Shown: positions 45,398 through 54,427 of the stretch, one piece after another | Position numbering within the stretch: position 1 is the first letter of the stretch | How the letters are laid out: each line of letters starts with the position of its first letter | Origin: Lutibacter sp. | Lineage (GTDB): Bacteria; Bacteroidota; Bacteroidia; Flavobacteriales; Flavobacteriaceae | Assembly (NCBI RefSeq): GCF_013041805.1 | Contig: NZ_JABDRI010000028.1 | Span: 30,323 to 94,322, forward strand | Length of the DNA: 64,000 nt | Direction of reading: 5' to 3' | The notes under the pieces: model-generated | Database searches by the model: none | What the model saw: the letters and a program-made list of their open reading frames with translations, nothing else | Told to the model about the DNA's origin: nothing | Program-made: the position numbers and the translations under genes

Positions 45398-46378
45398 TTA
45401 AGCAAATTTCTGCAAAACTTCATCAAATACATTATACACTTCTTCTGCAGAATCTGAAGTTACCATTTTTAAACGATACTCTTTGAAATGAGGAATCCCT
45501 TTAAAATAATTTGTATAATGACGCCTGGTTTCCATCACTCCAACAATTTCTACTCCTTTCCAATCTATTTCCATTTGTAAATGTCTTCTTGCCATTTCAA
45601 CACGCTCAGCTATAGTAATATCTGGTAAATGCTCTCCTGTTTTAAAAAAGTGCTTTACTTGTTTAAAAAACCAAGGGTTTCCTATACTTGCTCTTCCAAT
45701 CATTGCGCCGTCTAATCCAAATTTATCACGCATTTCTATAGCCCGTTCAGGAGAATTTACATCACCATTTCCAAAAACAGGTATATGCATTCTTGAATTA
45801 TTTTTTACTTCGGCAATTGGAGCCCAATTTGCTTCACCTTTATACATTTGAGCACGTGTACGACCGTGAATTGAAATTGCTTTGCACCCCACATCTTGAA
45901 GCCTTTCAGCAACTTCAACAATTTGAATAGAACTTTCATCCCATCCTAAACGAGTTTTAACAGTTATAGGTAAATGAGTGTGTTTAACCATGGCTTCGGT
46001 TAATTCTACCATTAAATCGATATCCTTTAAAATTCCAGCTCCAGCTCCTTTGCTCACAACTTTTTTAACAGGGCAACCAAAATTAATATCAATAATATCT
46101 GGTTTAGATTGTTCTACAATCTCAACAGTTCTTAACATAGATTCAAGATTCGCTCCAAATATTTGAATTCCAACTGGTCGTTCTTTTTCGTAAATATCTA
46201 GTTTCTTTTTGCTTTTTGCAGCATCACGAATTAAGCCCTCCGAAGAAATAAATTCAGTATACACGACATCTGCACCTTGTTCTTTGCATAATGCTCTAAA
46301 CGGTGGATCACTAACATCTTCCATTGGAGCTAAAAGCAATGGAAAATCACACAATTCAATGTCTCCTATTTTTACCAA
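45398..46378 (-). CDS. dusB: tRNA-dihydrouridine synthase B
   Basis: FMN- and NADPH-dependent reduction of uridine in the tRNA D loop. The 326-residue protein has the N-terminal LLAPMEDVSDPPFRALC, the catalytic Cys in DINFGCPVKKVVSKGAG and the FMN-phosphate region IPVFGNGDVNSPE with GAMIGRASIGNPW. Matches the DusB group and is the usual Bacteroidota copy. Confidence 0.94.
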   Translation of the reverse strand: MVKIGDIELCDFPLLLAPMEDVSDPPFRALCKEQGADVVYTEFISSEGLIRDAAKSKKKLDIYEKERPVGIQIFGANLESMLRTVEIVEQSKPDIIDINFGCPVKKVVSKGAGAGILKDIDLMVELTEAMVKHTHLPITVKTRLGWDESSIQIVEVAERLQDVGCKAISIHGRTRAQMYKGEANWAPIAEVKNNSRMHIPVFGNGDVNSPERAIEMRDKFGLDGAMIGRASIGNPWFFKQVKHFFKTGEHLPDITIAERVEMARRHLQMEIDWKGVEIVGVMETRRHYTNYFKGIPHFKEYRLKMVTSDSAEEVYNVFDEVLQKFA

Positions 46379-46396
46379 ATCTAAAATTTAAGTCTG

Positions 46397-46404
46397 CAAA
46401 ATTA
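46397..46404 (-). promoter_or_regulatory. -7 promoter element TAATTTTG for dusB
   Basis: Exact TAnnTTTG match on the minus strand 18 bases before the dusB ATG. Confidence 0.45.
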
Positions 46405-46443
46405 CGGAAATTAAATTATTTCTCAATTAATTTATAAAAATTG

Positions 46444-46451
46444 TATTTTTG
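46444..46451 (+). promoter_or_regulatory. -7 promoter element TATTTTTG
   Basis: Exact TAnnTTTG match 18 bases before the ATG at 46470; it also rules out the upstream ATG at 46449. Confidence 0.5.
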
Positions 46452-46469
46452 ACTTTTAAAACTAAAAAA

Positions 46470-47579
46470 ATGAAACAGACAATTTTAATCATCTCAGTAT
46501 TAGCCTTCTTTATTGGTTGTAAATCATCTAAAACAAAAACAACTCAATCGTATGACGGATATTCTGGCGCAACAAAATATGTAAATAAAATTCATTACGA
46601 GGAAGAAAAACATTTAAAAAATATAAAACAATTAACCTTTGGTGGTGATAATGCTGAAGCTTATTGGAGCTTTGACGATAAAAAATTAGTTTTTCAGGCT
46701 AATAATGTTTGGGGATTGGAATGTGATCAAATTTTCACTATGAATATAACCGATGATTTAAGTAATGGTCAAAAACCTCAATTAGTGAGTACTGGAATGG
46801 GAAGAACAACGTGTAGTTACTTTTTACCAGGAAACGAAACCATTATATATTCTTCAACTCATTTAGCAGATAAAGAATGTCCGCCAACGCCAAAAAAAGA
46901 AGATTATGGTAATAAATATATTTGGCCTGTATATGAAGGTTATGACATTTTTGTAGCTGATACAAAAGGAAACCAATTAAAGCAGTTAACTTTTGAAGAT
47001 GGCTATGATGCAGAACCAACAGTTTCTCCGAAAGGTGATAAAATTGTATTCACCTCAACTAGAACTGGTGATTTAGAATTGTTTACTATGAACATTGATG
47101 GCTCTAACGTTCAACAAGTAACTCATGAATTAGGTTACGACGGTGGTGCCTTCTTTTCTCCTGATGGAACTAAATTAATTTTTCGTTCCTCTAGACCTAA
47201 AACTAATGCTGAAATAAAGGAATATAAAGAATTGTTAGCTGAAGGTTTAGTTCAGCCAACTAATATGGAATTATATATTTGCAATGTTGATGGGAGTGAA
47301 TTAACTAAAATCACCAATTTAGGAAGCGCAAACTGGGCGCCGTTTTTTCACCCTTCTGGAGAGAAAGTATTATTCTCATCAAATCACAAATCAAAAAGTA
47401 GCTTTAATTTATTTATGGTAAACATTGATGGAACTGGTTTAGAGCAAATTACTTTTGATGCTGTTTTTGATGCGTTTCCAATGTTTTCTTATGATGGTAA
47501 AAAATTAGTTTTTTCTTCAAACAGAAACAATAATGGAACACACGATACTAATTTATTCATAGCTGACTGGGTTGACTAA
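46470..47579 (+). CDS. TolB-like WD40/PD40 repeat lipoprotein
   Basis: The 369-residue protein starts with a lipoprotein signal (FFIGC, Cys17) and then a beta-propeller with PD40 repeats of the form AEPTVSPKGDKIVFTSTRTG and AFFSPDGTKLIFRSSRP. These repeats are found in TolB and peptidase-linked propellers; a binding or scaffolding role at the cell envelope is likely. No peptidase domain is present. Confidence 0.85.
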   Translation: MKQTILIISVLAFFIGCKSSKTKTTQSYDGYSGATKYVNKIHYEEEKHLKNIKQLTFGGDNAEAYWSFDDKKLVFQANNVWGLECDQIFTMNITDDLSNGQKPQLVSTGMGRTTCSYFLPGNETIIYSSTHLADKECPPTPKKEDYGNKYIWPVYEGYDIFVADTKGNQLKQLTFEDGYDAEPTVSPKGDKIVFTSTRTGDLELFTMNIDGSNVQQVTHELGYDGGAFFSPDGTKLIFRSSRPKTNAEIKEYKELLAEGLVQPTNMELYICNVDGSELTKITNLGSANWAPFFHPSGEKVLFSSNHKSKSSFNLFMVNIDGTGLEQITFDAVFDAFPMFSYDGKKLVFSSNRNNNGTHDTNLFIADWVD

Positions 47580-47620
47580 CAAACATTTTTTGATAACGTA
47601 ATTTCGAATAGTTAATTCGT

Positions 47621-47628
47621 TATATTTG
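47621..47628 (+). promoter_or_regulatory. -7 promoter element TATATTTG for lepA
   Basis: Exact TAnnTTTG followed by GCG, 29 bases before the ATG. Confidence 0.5.
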
Positions 47629-47657
47629 CGCAACTATTGTAGTTAGGAACACGAAGT

Positions 47658-49454
47658 ATGAAAAACATAAGAAATTTTTGCATTATTGCCCATATTGATC
47701 ACGGAAAAAGTACGCTAGCCGATAGATTATTAAGTTTTACAGGAACTACTACAGCTCGTGAAGAGCAAGCCCAGTTACTGGATTCTATGGATTTAGAAAG
47801 AGAACGTGGAATTACCATTAAAAGTCATGCCATTCAAATGGATTATATTTTTGAAGGTGAAAAATATGTTTTGAACTTAATTGACACTCCGGGACACGTA
47901 GATTTTTCATATGAAGTATCAAGATCTATTGCCGCTTGTGAAGGCGCTTTATTAATTGTTGATGCAGCTCAAAGCATTCAAGCACAAACTATTTCGAATT
48001 TATATTTAGCATTAGAAAATGATTTGGAAATTATTCCTGTTCTAAATAAAGTTGATTTACCCGGTGCAAATCCTGAAGAAGTAACAGATGACATTGTTGA
48101 TTTATTGGGCTGCGACCCTGAAGAAGTTATCCATGCAAGTGGAAAAACAGGGTTTGGTGTAGAGAATATTTTGAAAGCAATTATTAAACGTGTACCCGCT
48201 CCAAAGGGAGATGTTAATGAACCTCTTCAAGCCTTAATTTTTGATTCAGTTTACAACTCTTATAGAGGTGTTGAAACTTATTTTAGAGTTTTAAACGGAG
48301 AGATTAAAAAAGGGCAACGAATTAAATTTATGGCCACTGAAAATGTATATAATGCAGATGAGGTAGGTACATTAAAATTAACTCAGGTTCCAAAACAAAG
48401 TATAAAAGCAGGTGACGTTGGCTACTTAATTACTGGAGTAAAAGTAGCAAGTGAAATTAAAGTTGGAGATACAATAACCGATGCTATTCATCCAACAGCT
48501 CATAGAATTGATGGTTTTGAAGATGTAAAACCTATGGTATTTGCCGGAATTTATCCCGTTGATACTGAAGATTATGAAGAATTACGAAATTCTATGGAGA
48601 AGTTACAATTAAATGATGCTTCGTTAGTTTTTATTCCTGAAAGTTCTGCAGCACTTGGATTTGGATTTAGATGTGGTTTCCTAGGAATGTTACATTTAGA
48701 AATTATTCAAGAACGTTTGGAACGTGAGTTTGATATGACTGTAATTACTACGGTACCAAACGTATCATATCATGCGTTTACAAATAAAGAACCAGAGACT
48801 CCTCTTTTAGTTAATAATCCTTCAGATTTACCTGAACCTTCCAGATTAAATAGAGTTGAAGAACCATACATTAAAGCTACGATTATTACAAAATCTGATT
48901 TTGTTGGGCCAGTTATGAGTTTATGTATTGAAAAACGTGGACAAATAACAAATCAAACTTATTTAACACCTGAACGAGTTGAATTATCTTTTGACATGCC
49001 TTTAGCCGAAATTGTTTTTGACTTTTATGATCGCTTAAAAACTGTTTCAAAAGGATATGCTTCATTTGATTATCATCCTTTAGGATTAAAAGCTTCAAAA
49101 TTGGTAAAAGTAGATATCTTATTAAATGGTACTTCAGTAGATGCACTTTCAGCATTAATTCATGCAGATAATGCCTATAATATTGGTAAAAAAATGTGCG
49201 AAAAATTACGTCAATTAATACCTAGACAACAATTTGACATTCCTATTCAGGCTGCAATTGGTGCCAAAATAATATCAAGAGAAACTGTAAAGGCATTGCG
49301 TAAAGATGTAACTGCTAAATGTTATGGTGGTGATATATCTCGTAAACGTAAATTATTAGAGAAACAAAAGAAAGGGAAAAAACGTATGCGTCAAGTTGGA
49401 AATGTAGAAATTCCACAAGAAGCTTTTATGGCTGTTCTAAAATTAAATGATTAG
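47658..49454 (+). CDS. lepA: Elongation factor 4 (LepA)
   Basis: Ribosomal GTPase that helps initiation and recovery of stalled ribosomes. The 598-residue protein has the G1 motif AHIDHGKST near residues 10-18, switch [14 protein letters not shown], and the LepA-specific C-terminal domain ending with [23 protein letters not shown] (in parts). Standard length. Followed by a bidirectional terminator. Confidence 0.97.
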   Translation: MKNIRNFCIIAHIDHGKSTLADRLLSFTGTTTAREEQAQLLDSMDLERERGITIKSHAIQMDYIFEGEKYVLNLIDTPGHVDFSYEVSRSIAACEGALLIVDAAQSIQAQTISNLYLALENDLEIIPVLNKVDLPGANPEEVTDDIVDLLGCDPEEVIHASGKTGFGVENILKAIIKRVPAPKGDVNEPLQALIFDSVYNSYRGVETYFRVLNGEIKKGQRIKFMATENVYNADEVGTLKLTQVPKQSIKAGDVGYLITGVKVASEIKVGDTITDAIHPTAHRIDGFEDVKPMVFAGIYPVDTEDYEELRNSMEKLQLNDASLVFIPESSAALGFGFRCGFLGMLHLEIIQERLEREFDMTVITTVPNVSYHAFTNKEPETPLLVNNPSDLPEPSRLNRVEEPYIKATIITKSDFVGPVMSLCIEKRGQITNQTYLTPERVELSFDMPLAEIVFDFYDRLKTVSKGYASFDYHPLGLKASKLVKVDILLNGTSVDALSALIHADNAYNIGKKMCEKLRQLIPRQQFDIPIQAAIGAKIISRETVKALRKDVTAKCYGGDISRKRKLLEKQKKGKKRMRQVGNVEIPQEAFMAVLKLND

Positions 49455-49467
49455 TACACTCTATTTA

Positions 49468-49515
49468 TTAAACATAAAAAAAGCAACTTATATAAGTTGC
49501 TTTTTTTATGTTTAA
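49468..49515. terminator. Perfect 48-bp palindrome, bidirectional terminator between lepA and ferredoxin
   Basis: From 49468 to 49515 every base pairs with its mirror partner around the centre 49491/49492. The core is AGCAACTTAT/ATAAGTTGCT with seven-base A and T runs outside it, so it terminates in both directions. Confidence 0.9.
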
Positions 49516-49525
49516 TTTGGGAAAA

Positions 49526-49876
49526 TTATTCTCCGTGCATCCAAGCTTTTTTAGCTAATAATTGTTCTTCTGTTTCCTCATTATCTTCATCAGGAACACA
49601 ACAATCAACAGGACAAACAGAAGCACATTGAGGTTCATCATGGAAACCTTTACACTCTGTACACTTATCAGTTACAATAAAATAAAATTCATCCGATATT
49701 GCCTCATTCATTTCATCAGCATCAGCTTCTTCACCTCCAGGTGTTGTAACCATTCCACTTAATGAAGTTTCATCAGCATACGCCCATTCAGTGTCTGGTT
49801 CGTAAATTGCATTGTTTGGACATTCTGAAATACAGGCGTCACAGTTTATACATTCGTCAGTTATTTTAATAGCCAT
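49526..49876 (-). CDS. 2[4Fe-4S] ferredoxin with acidic insert
   Basis: Small electron carrier. Cys9, 12, 15 and 19 bind one cluster; Cys72, 75, 84 and 88 (spacing x2, x8, x3) form the second, in the TECKGFHDEPQC pattern of the Alvin-type ferredoxins. A roughly 40-residue acidic insert separates the two, and the C-terminus is acidic too. It is divergent from korAB and shares their FNR-type box, so it is probably the electron acceptor of the 2-oxoacid oxidoreductase. Confidence 0.92.
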   Translation of the reverse strand: MAIKITDECINCDACISECPNNAIYEPDTEWAYADETSLSGMVTTPGGEEADADEMNEAISDEFYFIVTDKCTECKGFHDEPQCASVCPVDCCVPDEDNEETEEQLLAKKAWMHGE

Positions 49877-49907
49877 GTTTACTTATTTTTAATAGTTATT
49901 TATTCAA

Positions 49908-49915
49908 CAAAAATA
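49908..49915 (-). promoter_or_regulatory. -7 promoter element TATTTTTG for ferredoxin
   Basis: Exact TAnnTTTG match on the minus strand, 22 bases after the shared box and 31 bases before the ATG. Confidence 0.65.
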
Positions 49916-49937
49916 TATAATTTTAAACAAATTTAAG

Positions 49938-49949
49938 TGACAAAAGTCA
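49938..49949. promoter_or_regulatory. CRP/FNR-type box TGACaaaaGTCA shared by ferredoxin and korAB
   Basis: Half-sites TGAC/GTCA with a 4-base spacer, centred in the divergent region. The box ends 22 bases before the ferredoxin -7 element and 23 bases before the kor one, so a single dimer could activate both. Confidence 0.75.
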
Positions 49950-49972
49950 TTTACTAATCTAAAAAGTAAATT

Positions 49973-49980
49973 TAAATTTG
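49973..49980 (+). promoter_or_regulatory. -7 promoter element TAAATTTG for korAB
   Basis: Exact TAnnTTTG match 69 bases before the korA ATG, 23 bases after the box. Confidence 0.65.
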
Positions 49981-50049
49981 ACACTTAAATAATTTACTCA
50001 AAAATTATTTTCTTTAAATTTAACTAAAAAATTTTAATTATCATATATT

Positions 50050-51906
50050 ATGGTTACAACTAAAGAAACACTCCAACCAGAAGTATTAGAGGCTGTTGTT
50101 ATACGATTTGTTGGTGATTCTGGTGATGGAATGCAACTTACAGGAACACAATTTACTGATACATCTGCTATGTTCGGAAATGATATAGCAACATTTCCAA
50201 ATTACCCATCAGAAATTAGAGCTCCTCAAGGAAGTTTGTATGGAGTTTCAGGATTTCAAGTTCATATTGGTAGTGTAGAAGTAAGTACACCGGGTGACAA
50301 CTTAGATTTATTAGTAGCAATGAATCCTGCCGGGTTAAAGACAAATCTTTACGCATTAAAACCTGGACACACAATAATTGTTGATACAGATTCTTTTTCA
50401 AAAAAGAACCTAGAAAAAGCTGAGTACACCTCAAATCCACTTGAAGATAATAGCTTAGAAAATTATAGAGTCATTCAAGTTTCTATGACTTCTTTAACAA
50501 AAGAAGCTCTAAAAGATGTAGAGGGCTTAGATAATAAATCTATTACACGAAGTAAAAATATGTTTGCCCTTGGAATGGTATATTGGATGTATGGAAGAGA
50601 AAAAGAGCACACTATTGATTTTTTTAATAAAAAATTCAAAACTAAACCTCATTTAATTGAGGCAAATACAAAAGTTTTAAATGCTGGTTTTTTCTTTGCA
50701 GAAACTTTAGAATTAATTCCAAATGCTTACACAATCTCTCCTGCTAAAATGGATACAGGTACCTATAGAGTTATTATGGGGAATACTGCAACTGCTTGGG
50801 GATTTTTAGCTGCAGCTGAAAAATCAGGTTTAGAATTATTTTTAGGATCCTATCCTATTACGCCAGCAACTGATATATTACATGAATTAGTTAAACACAA
50901 ACACTTTGGAGTAAAAGCATTTCAAGCTGAAGATGAAATTGCAGGTATTGCATCTGCAATAGGTGCTTCTTTTGCTGGTGATTTAGCAATTACAACCACT
51001 TCTGGTCCTGGACTTGCTTTAAAAGGTGAGGCTTTAGGTTTGGCTATGATTATGGAACTGCCTTTAGTTGTGGTAAATGTTCAACGTGGTGGTCCATCAA
51101 CAGGTTTACCAACTAAAACAGAGCAATCAGATTTATTACAAGCAATGTATGGAAGAAATGGTGAAAGTCCTGTAATTGTAATCGCTGCAAGTACACCAGC
51201 CGATTGTTTTAACTATGCTTTTGAAGCCTCAAAATTAGCTTTAGAGCATATGACTCCGGTTGTTTTATTAACTGATGGCTATATTGCAAATGGATCTGCA
51301 CCTTGGAAAATTCAAAGTGTTAGTGAATTACCTGAAATTAAAAATAATATTACCAAAGAAGCTGTTGAAAATTGGCATCCATACGATAGAAATGAAGAAA
51401 CACTTGCTCGTAATTGGGGAATACCAGGAACACCAGGATTAGAGCATAGAGTTGGTGGTTTAGAGAAAGATAGTCTTACTGGAAATGTGTCTCATGACCC
51501 TGAAAATCATGAGAAAATGACCAAAATTAGAGCTGAAAAAATTAAACGAGTTCAAAACTATATTCCTGATATTGAACCTGAGTTTGCAGATTCAGGAGAT
51601 TTATTAGTTATTGGTTGGGGAGGAACTTATGGATCACTTCATTCAGCTGTAAAATTAATTAATGAACAAGGTTATTCATCAATTGGTTTTGCTCATTTTA
51701 ACTATATAAATCCACTTCCAAAAAACACAGAAGAATTATTAAAAAGATTCAAAAAAATAATTGTTTGTGAGTTAAATAACGGTCAGTTTGCCAACATTTT
51801 AAAAATTAATTTTAACGGACTTGACATTTCACAATACAATAAAATTCAAGGGTTACCTTTTGGAAATAACGAACTAATAGCAGAATTTAAAAAATTAGTA
51901 GACTAA
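50050..51906 (+). CDS. korA: 2-oxoacid:ferredoxin oxidoreductase, fused gamma-alpha subunit (KorA type)
   Basis: CoA-dependent oxidative decarboxylation of 2-oxoglutarate (probable) with ferredoxin as acceptor. The 618-residue protein has the gamma domain first (about 1-195, starting VIRFVGDSGDGMQLTG) and then the alpha pyrimidine-binding domain (GSYPITPATDILHEL, FQAEDEIAGIASAIGAS, TTSGPGLALKGEALGLA). This fused order is typical of 2-oxoglutarate oxidoreductases; branched-chain or pyruvate use cannot be excluded. Followed by korB after 2 bases. Confidence 0.93.
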   Translation: MVTTKETLQPEVLEAVVIRFVGDSGDGMQLTGTQFTDTSAMFGNDIATFPNYPSEIRAPQGSLYGVSGFQVHIGSVEVSTPGDNLDLLVAMNPAGLKTNLYALKPGHTIIVDTDSFSKKNLEKAEYTSNPLEDNSLENYRVIQVSMTSLTKEALKDVEGLDNKSITRSKNMFALGMVYWMYGREKEHTIDFFNKKFKTKPHLIEANTKVLNAGFFFAETLELIPNAYTISPAKMDTGTYRVIMGNTATAWGFLAAAEKSGLELFLGSYPITPATDILHELVKHKHFGVKAFQAEDEIAGIASAIGASFAGDLAITTTSGPGLALKGEALGLAMIMELPLVVVNVQRGGPSTGLPTKTEQSDLLQAMYGRNGESPVIVIAASTPADCFNYAFEASKLALEHMTPVVLLTDGYIANGSAPWKIQSVSELPEIKNNITKEAVENWHPYDRNEETLARNWGIPGTPGLEHRVGGLEKDSLTGNVSHDPENHEKMTKIRAEKIKRVQNYIPDIEPEFADSGDLLVIGWGGTYGSLHSAVKLINEQGYSSIGFAHFNYINPLPKNTEELLKRFKKIIVCELNNGQFANILKINFNGLDISQYNKIQGLPFGNNELIAEFKKLVD

Positions 51907-51908
51907 TT

Positions 51909-52922
51909 ATGGAAGCAATAAAAGAACAAAAATATACATTTAAAGACTTTGCAAGTGATCAAGAAGTAAGATGGTGCCCTGGTTGTGATGATTATGTTAT
52001 CTTACGTTCAATGCAAAAAGCACTTCCTGAAATGGGTGTTAAAAAAGAAGACGTTGTATTTATATCAGGAATTGGATGTTCATCTCGTTTCCCATATTAT
52101 ATGAACACATATGGAATGCACACCATTCATGGTAGAGCGCCTGGAATTGCTTCAGGAGTTAAACTGGCAAATCCTGATTTAAGTGTTTGGATTACTACCG
52201 GTGATGGAGATGCAATGGCTATTGGTGGAAATCACTTTATTCATGTGCTACGAAGAAACCTTGATTTAAATATTATTTTATTTAATAATGAAATTTACGG
52301 ATTAACTAAAGGTCAATTCTCTCCTACTTCATTAGTGGGACAAAAAACAAAATCATCTCCTTATGGAAACACGCAACCTCCATTTGTTCCTGGTGAATTA
52401 GCCTTAGGGGCAGGAGCGCGTTTCTTTGCAAGAATTGGTGGTAATGTTCCAAAAGAAATGTCACAACTATTTGTAGATGCCCACAAGTTTAAAGGAACTT
52501 CTCTTATTGAAGTTTTACAAAACTGTGTGATCTTTAATGATGGCTGTTATACAAAATTTACTGATAAAAAGGTAAAGGAGGACATGCAAATATTTCTTGA
52601 GCACGGTAAACCAATGATTTTTGGTAAAGAGCGAGATAAAGGAATAGTACTTAAAGGACTAAAACTAGAGGTTGTCACTATTGGAGAAAACGGTATTACT
52701 CAAGAAGATTTATTGGTACATAATGCTAAAGAACAAGACCCTACTTTACACCAAATGTTAGTAAGACTTGAATATCCAATTGCAACTGGAATAATTAGAA
52801 GTTTTGAGGATGTTACTCTTGAAGAACGAGAAGATGCGCTAACTAAACAAGTGAAAGCAAACTCAAAATTCAAAAAAACTGACGACTTATTTTTTGCAGG
52901 AGAAACATACGAAGTTAAGTAA
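51909..52922 (+). CDS. korB: 2-oxoacid:ferredoxin oxidoreductase, beta subunit (KorB type)
   Basis: Binds thiamine diphosphate and the [4Fe-4S] cluster. The 337-residue protein has WCPGCDDY near the start, GIGCSSRFPY, the TPP-Mg motif TGDGDAMAIGGNHF ending in LFNNEIYGLTKGQ, and the fourth cluster Cys in NCVIFNDGC. No own promoter. An FNR-type palindrome lies right after its stop, before nuoA. Confidence 0.93.
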   Translation: MEAIKEQKYTFKDFASDQEVRWCPGCDDYVILRSMQKALPEMGVKKEDVVFISGIGCSSRFPYYMNTYGMHTIHGRAPGIASGVKLANPDLSVWITTGDGDAMAIGGNHFIHVLRRNLDLNIILFNNEIYGLTKGQFSPTSLVGQKTKSSPYGNTQPPFVPGELALGAGARFFARIGGNVPKEMSQLFVDAHKFKGTSLIEVLQNCVIFNDGCYTKFTDKKVKEDMQIFLEHGKPMIFGKERDKGIVLKGLKLEVVTIGENGITQEDLLVHNAKEQDPTLHQMLVRLEYPIATGIIRSFEDVTLEEREDALTKQVKANSKFKKTDDLFFAGETYEVK

Positions 52923-52941
52923 CATTTATTTAGTTTTTAGC

Positions 52942-52953
52942 TGATTTATATCA
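52942..52953. promoter_or_regulatory. CRP/FNR-type box TGATttatATCA upstream of the nuo operon
   Basis: Perfect palindrome extended to 22 bases (52937-52958, TTAGCTGAT and its complement). It ends 23 bases before TAATTTTA at 52977-52984. A hairpin at the korB mRNA end is the alternative, but there is no T run. Confidence 0.6.
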
Positions 52954-52976
52954 GCTAACGGTTATAAGAATTCATT

Positions 52977-52984
52977 TAATTTTA
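52977..52984 (+). promoter_or_regulatory. -7 promoter element TAATTTTA of the nuo operon (one mismatch)
   Basis: Matches TAnnTTTG except for the last base. Placed exactly as the other four FNR-type promoters, 26 bases before nuoA. Confidence 0.5.
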
Positions 52985-53010
52985 CCGTCTAATAAAAAAG
53001 TGTATTTAGA

Positions 53011-53361
53011 ATGGGATCAGAAGCCATTATTGTATTTTTACTTGCAGGAGTTATTTTAGTTGCAGGAGCAAACTTTTTATCAAATTTAATTTCACATAAA
53101 TCAGACAATCCACAAAAGCGAGAACCTTATGAAAGTGGTATGACAACTATTGGCCCTACTTGGGTTCAATTTAAAGTTGGCTACTATTTATTTGCAATAT
53201 TATTCTTAATTTTTGATGTAGAGGTAGCCTTTTTAATTCCTTGGGCAGTAGTCTTTAAAGGAGTTGGAACTGTTGCTTTTATTGAAGTTATGGTATTTCT
53301 TGTGATTTTAGGTTTAGGTTTAGCATACGCTTGGAAAAAAGAAGCATTAAAATGGGACTAG
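53011..53361 (+). CDS. nuoA: Complex I subunit NuoA
   Basis: Small three-span membrane subunit at the junction of the quinone-binding and proton-pumping parts. The 116-residue protein has KREPYESGM, the conserved cytoplasmic loop, and [22 protein letters not shown] with the key acidic residues of span 2. First gene of the operon; the nuoB start lies inside its end. Confidence 0.95.
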   Translation: MGSEAIIVFLLAGVILVAGANFLSNLISHKSDNPQKREPYESGMTTIGPTWVQFKVGYYLFAILFLIFDVEVAFLIPWAVVFKGVGTVAFIEVMVFLVILGLGLAYAWKKEALKWD

Positions 53362-53948
53362 ATAAAAAATCATTTATAAGCGAACTTGGAGATGACGGAA
53401 GAACACCGGTAATTCCAAAAGATTTCCCAGGAAAAGTAATTCCTGCTGGAAATGGAGCAAACGTAATAGTTACTTCATTAGATAAAATAATTAACTGGGG
53501 GAGATCAAATTCACTTTGGTCTCTTTATTTTGGTACAAGTTGCTGCGCCATTGAAATGATGCAAACAGGAGCTGCTCGCCATGATTATTCAAGATTTGGA
53601 TTTGAGGTAGCACGTCCTTCCCCAAGACAAGCTGATTTAATTATTATTGCAGGAACCATTGTAAATAAAATGGCTCCTGTTTTACGTCGTTTATACGATC
53701 AAATGGCTGAGCCAAAATATGTAATTGCAATGGGAGCTTGCGCAATTTCAGGAGGACCTTTCTTTTATAATACCTATTCAGTGGTTAAAGGTGCAGATCA
53801 CGTAATTCCAGTGGATGTTTATGTTCCTGGTTGTCCACCTCGTCCAGAAGCTCTATTAGAAGGTATGCTAATGCTTCAAGAAAAAATTAGAACTGAAAAT
53901 ATGAAGCACAAAGAAAATCCTATTGATGGATTTGATGAAGGATTATAA
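53352..53948 (+). CDS. nuoB: Complex I subunit NuoB
   Basis: Carries cluster N2, the last electron carrier before quinone. The ATG at 53352 (MGLDKKSF) overlaps the nuoA end by 10 bases and gives the usual 198 residues; an in-frame ATG at 53331 is deeper in nuoA. Cluster ligands are the tandem Cys in [14 protein letters not shown] and [10 protein letters not shown]. Confidence 0.95.
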   Translation: MGLDKKSFISELGDDGRTPVIPKDFPGKVIPAGNGANVIVTSLDKIINWGRSNSLWSLYFGTSCCAIEMMQTGAARHDYSRFGFEVARPSPRQADLIIIAGTIVNKMAPVLRRLYDQMAEPKYVIAMGACAISGGPFFYNTYSVVKGADHVIPVDVYVPGCPPRPEALLEGMLMLQEKIRTENMKHKENPIDGFDEGL

Positions 53949-53959
53949 AACTGAAAGTT

Positions 53960-54421
53960 ATGACTAACGAAGCATTACAAAAATTAATTAGTAGCTGGAT
54001 TCCAGAATTAGAATTCACTGAAGAAGGCTCTCAGTTCTTAAATATAATTGTTCAACCAGAACAACTACATCAATTGATGACTCAATTAAAATCAAATAAT
54101 GAAACAAGTTTTGATTATTTATTTTGTTTAAGCGGCATTGATTGGGGAAAAGAATTAGGAGTTGTTTATCATTTAGAATCTACAATTCATAGACATATGG
54201 TAGTTGTAAAAGTTCAAACTGAAGATAGAGAAAATCCAACTTTTGATACAGTTTCTAACATTTGGGCAACAGCAGAATTCCACGAACGTGAGGCATTTGA
54301 TTTCTTCGGAATTATATTCAACAATCATCCAAATTTAAAAAGACTTTTTTTAACTGAAGATTGGGATGGCTTTCCGCTAAGAAAAGACTATGTAGATGAA
54401 ATTAATATGGTTATTAAATAA
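53960..54421 (+). CDS. nuoC: Complex I subunit NuoC
   Basis: Peripheral 30-kDa-type subunit. The 153-residue protein has FDYLFCLSGIDWG and the family signature REAFDFFGIIFNNHPNLKRLFLTEDW (in parts), ending LRKDY. Separate from nuoD, unlike the fused form in E. coli. Seven bases before nuoD. Confidence 0.94.
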   Translation: MTNEALQKLISSWIPELEFTEEGSQFLNIIVQPEQLHQLMTQLKSNNETSFDYLFCLSGIDWGKELGVVYHLESTIHRHMVVVKVQTEDRENPTFDTVSNIWATAEFHEREAFDFFGIIFNNHPNLKRLFLTEDWDGFPLRKDYVDEINMVIK

Positions 54422-54427
54422 GTACTT

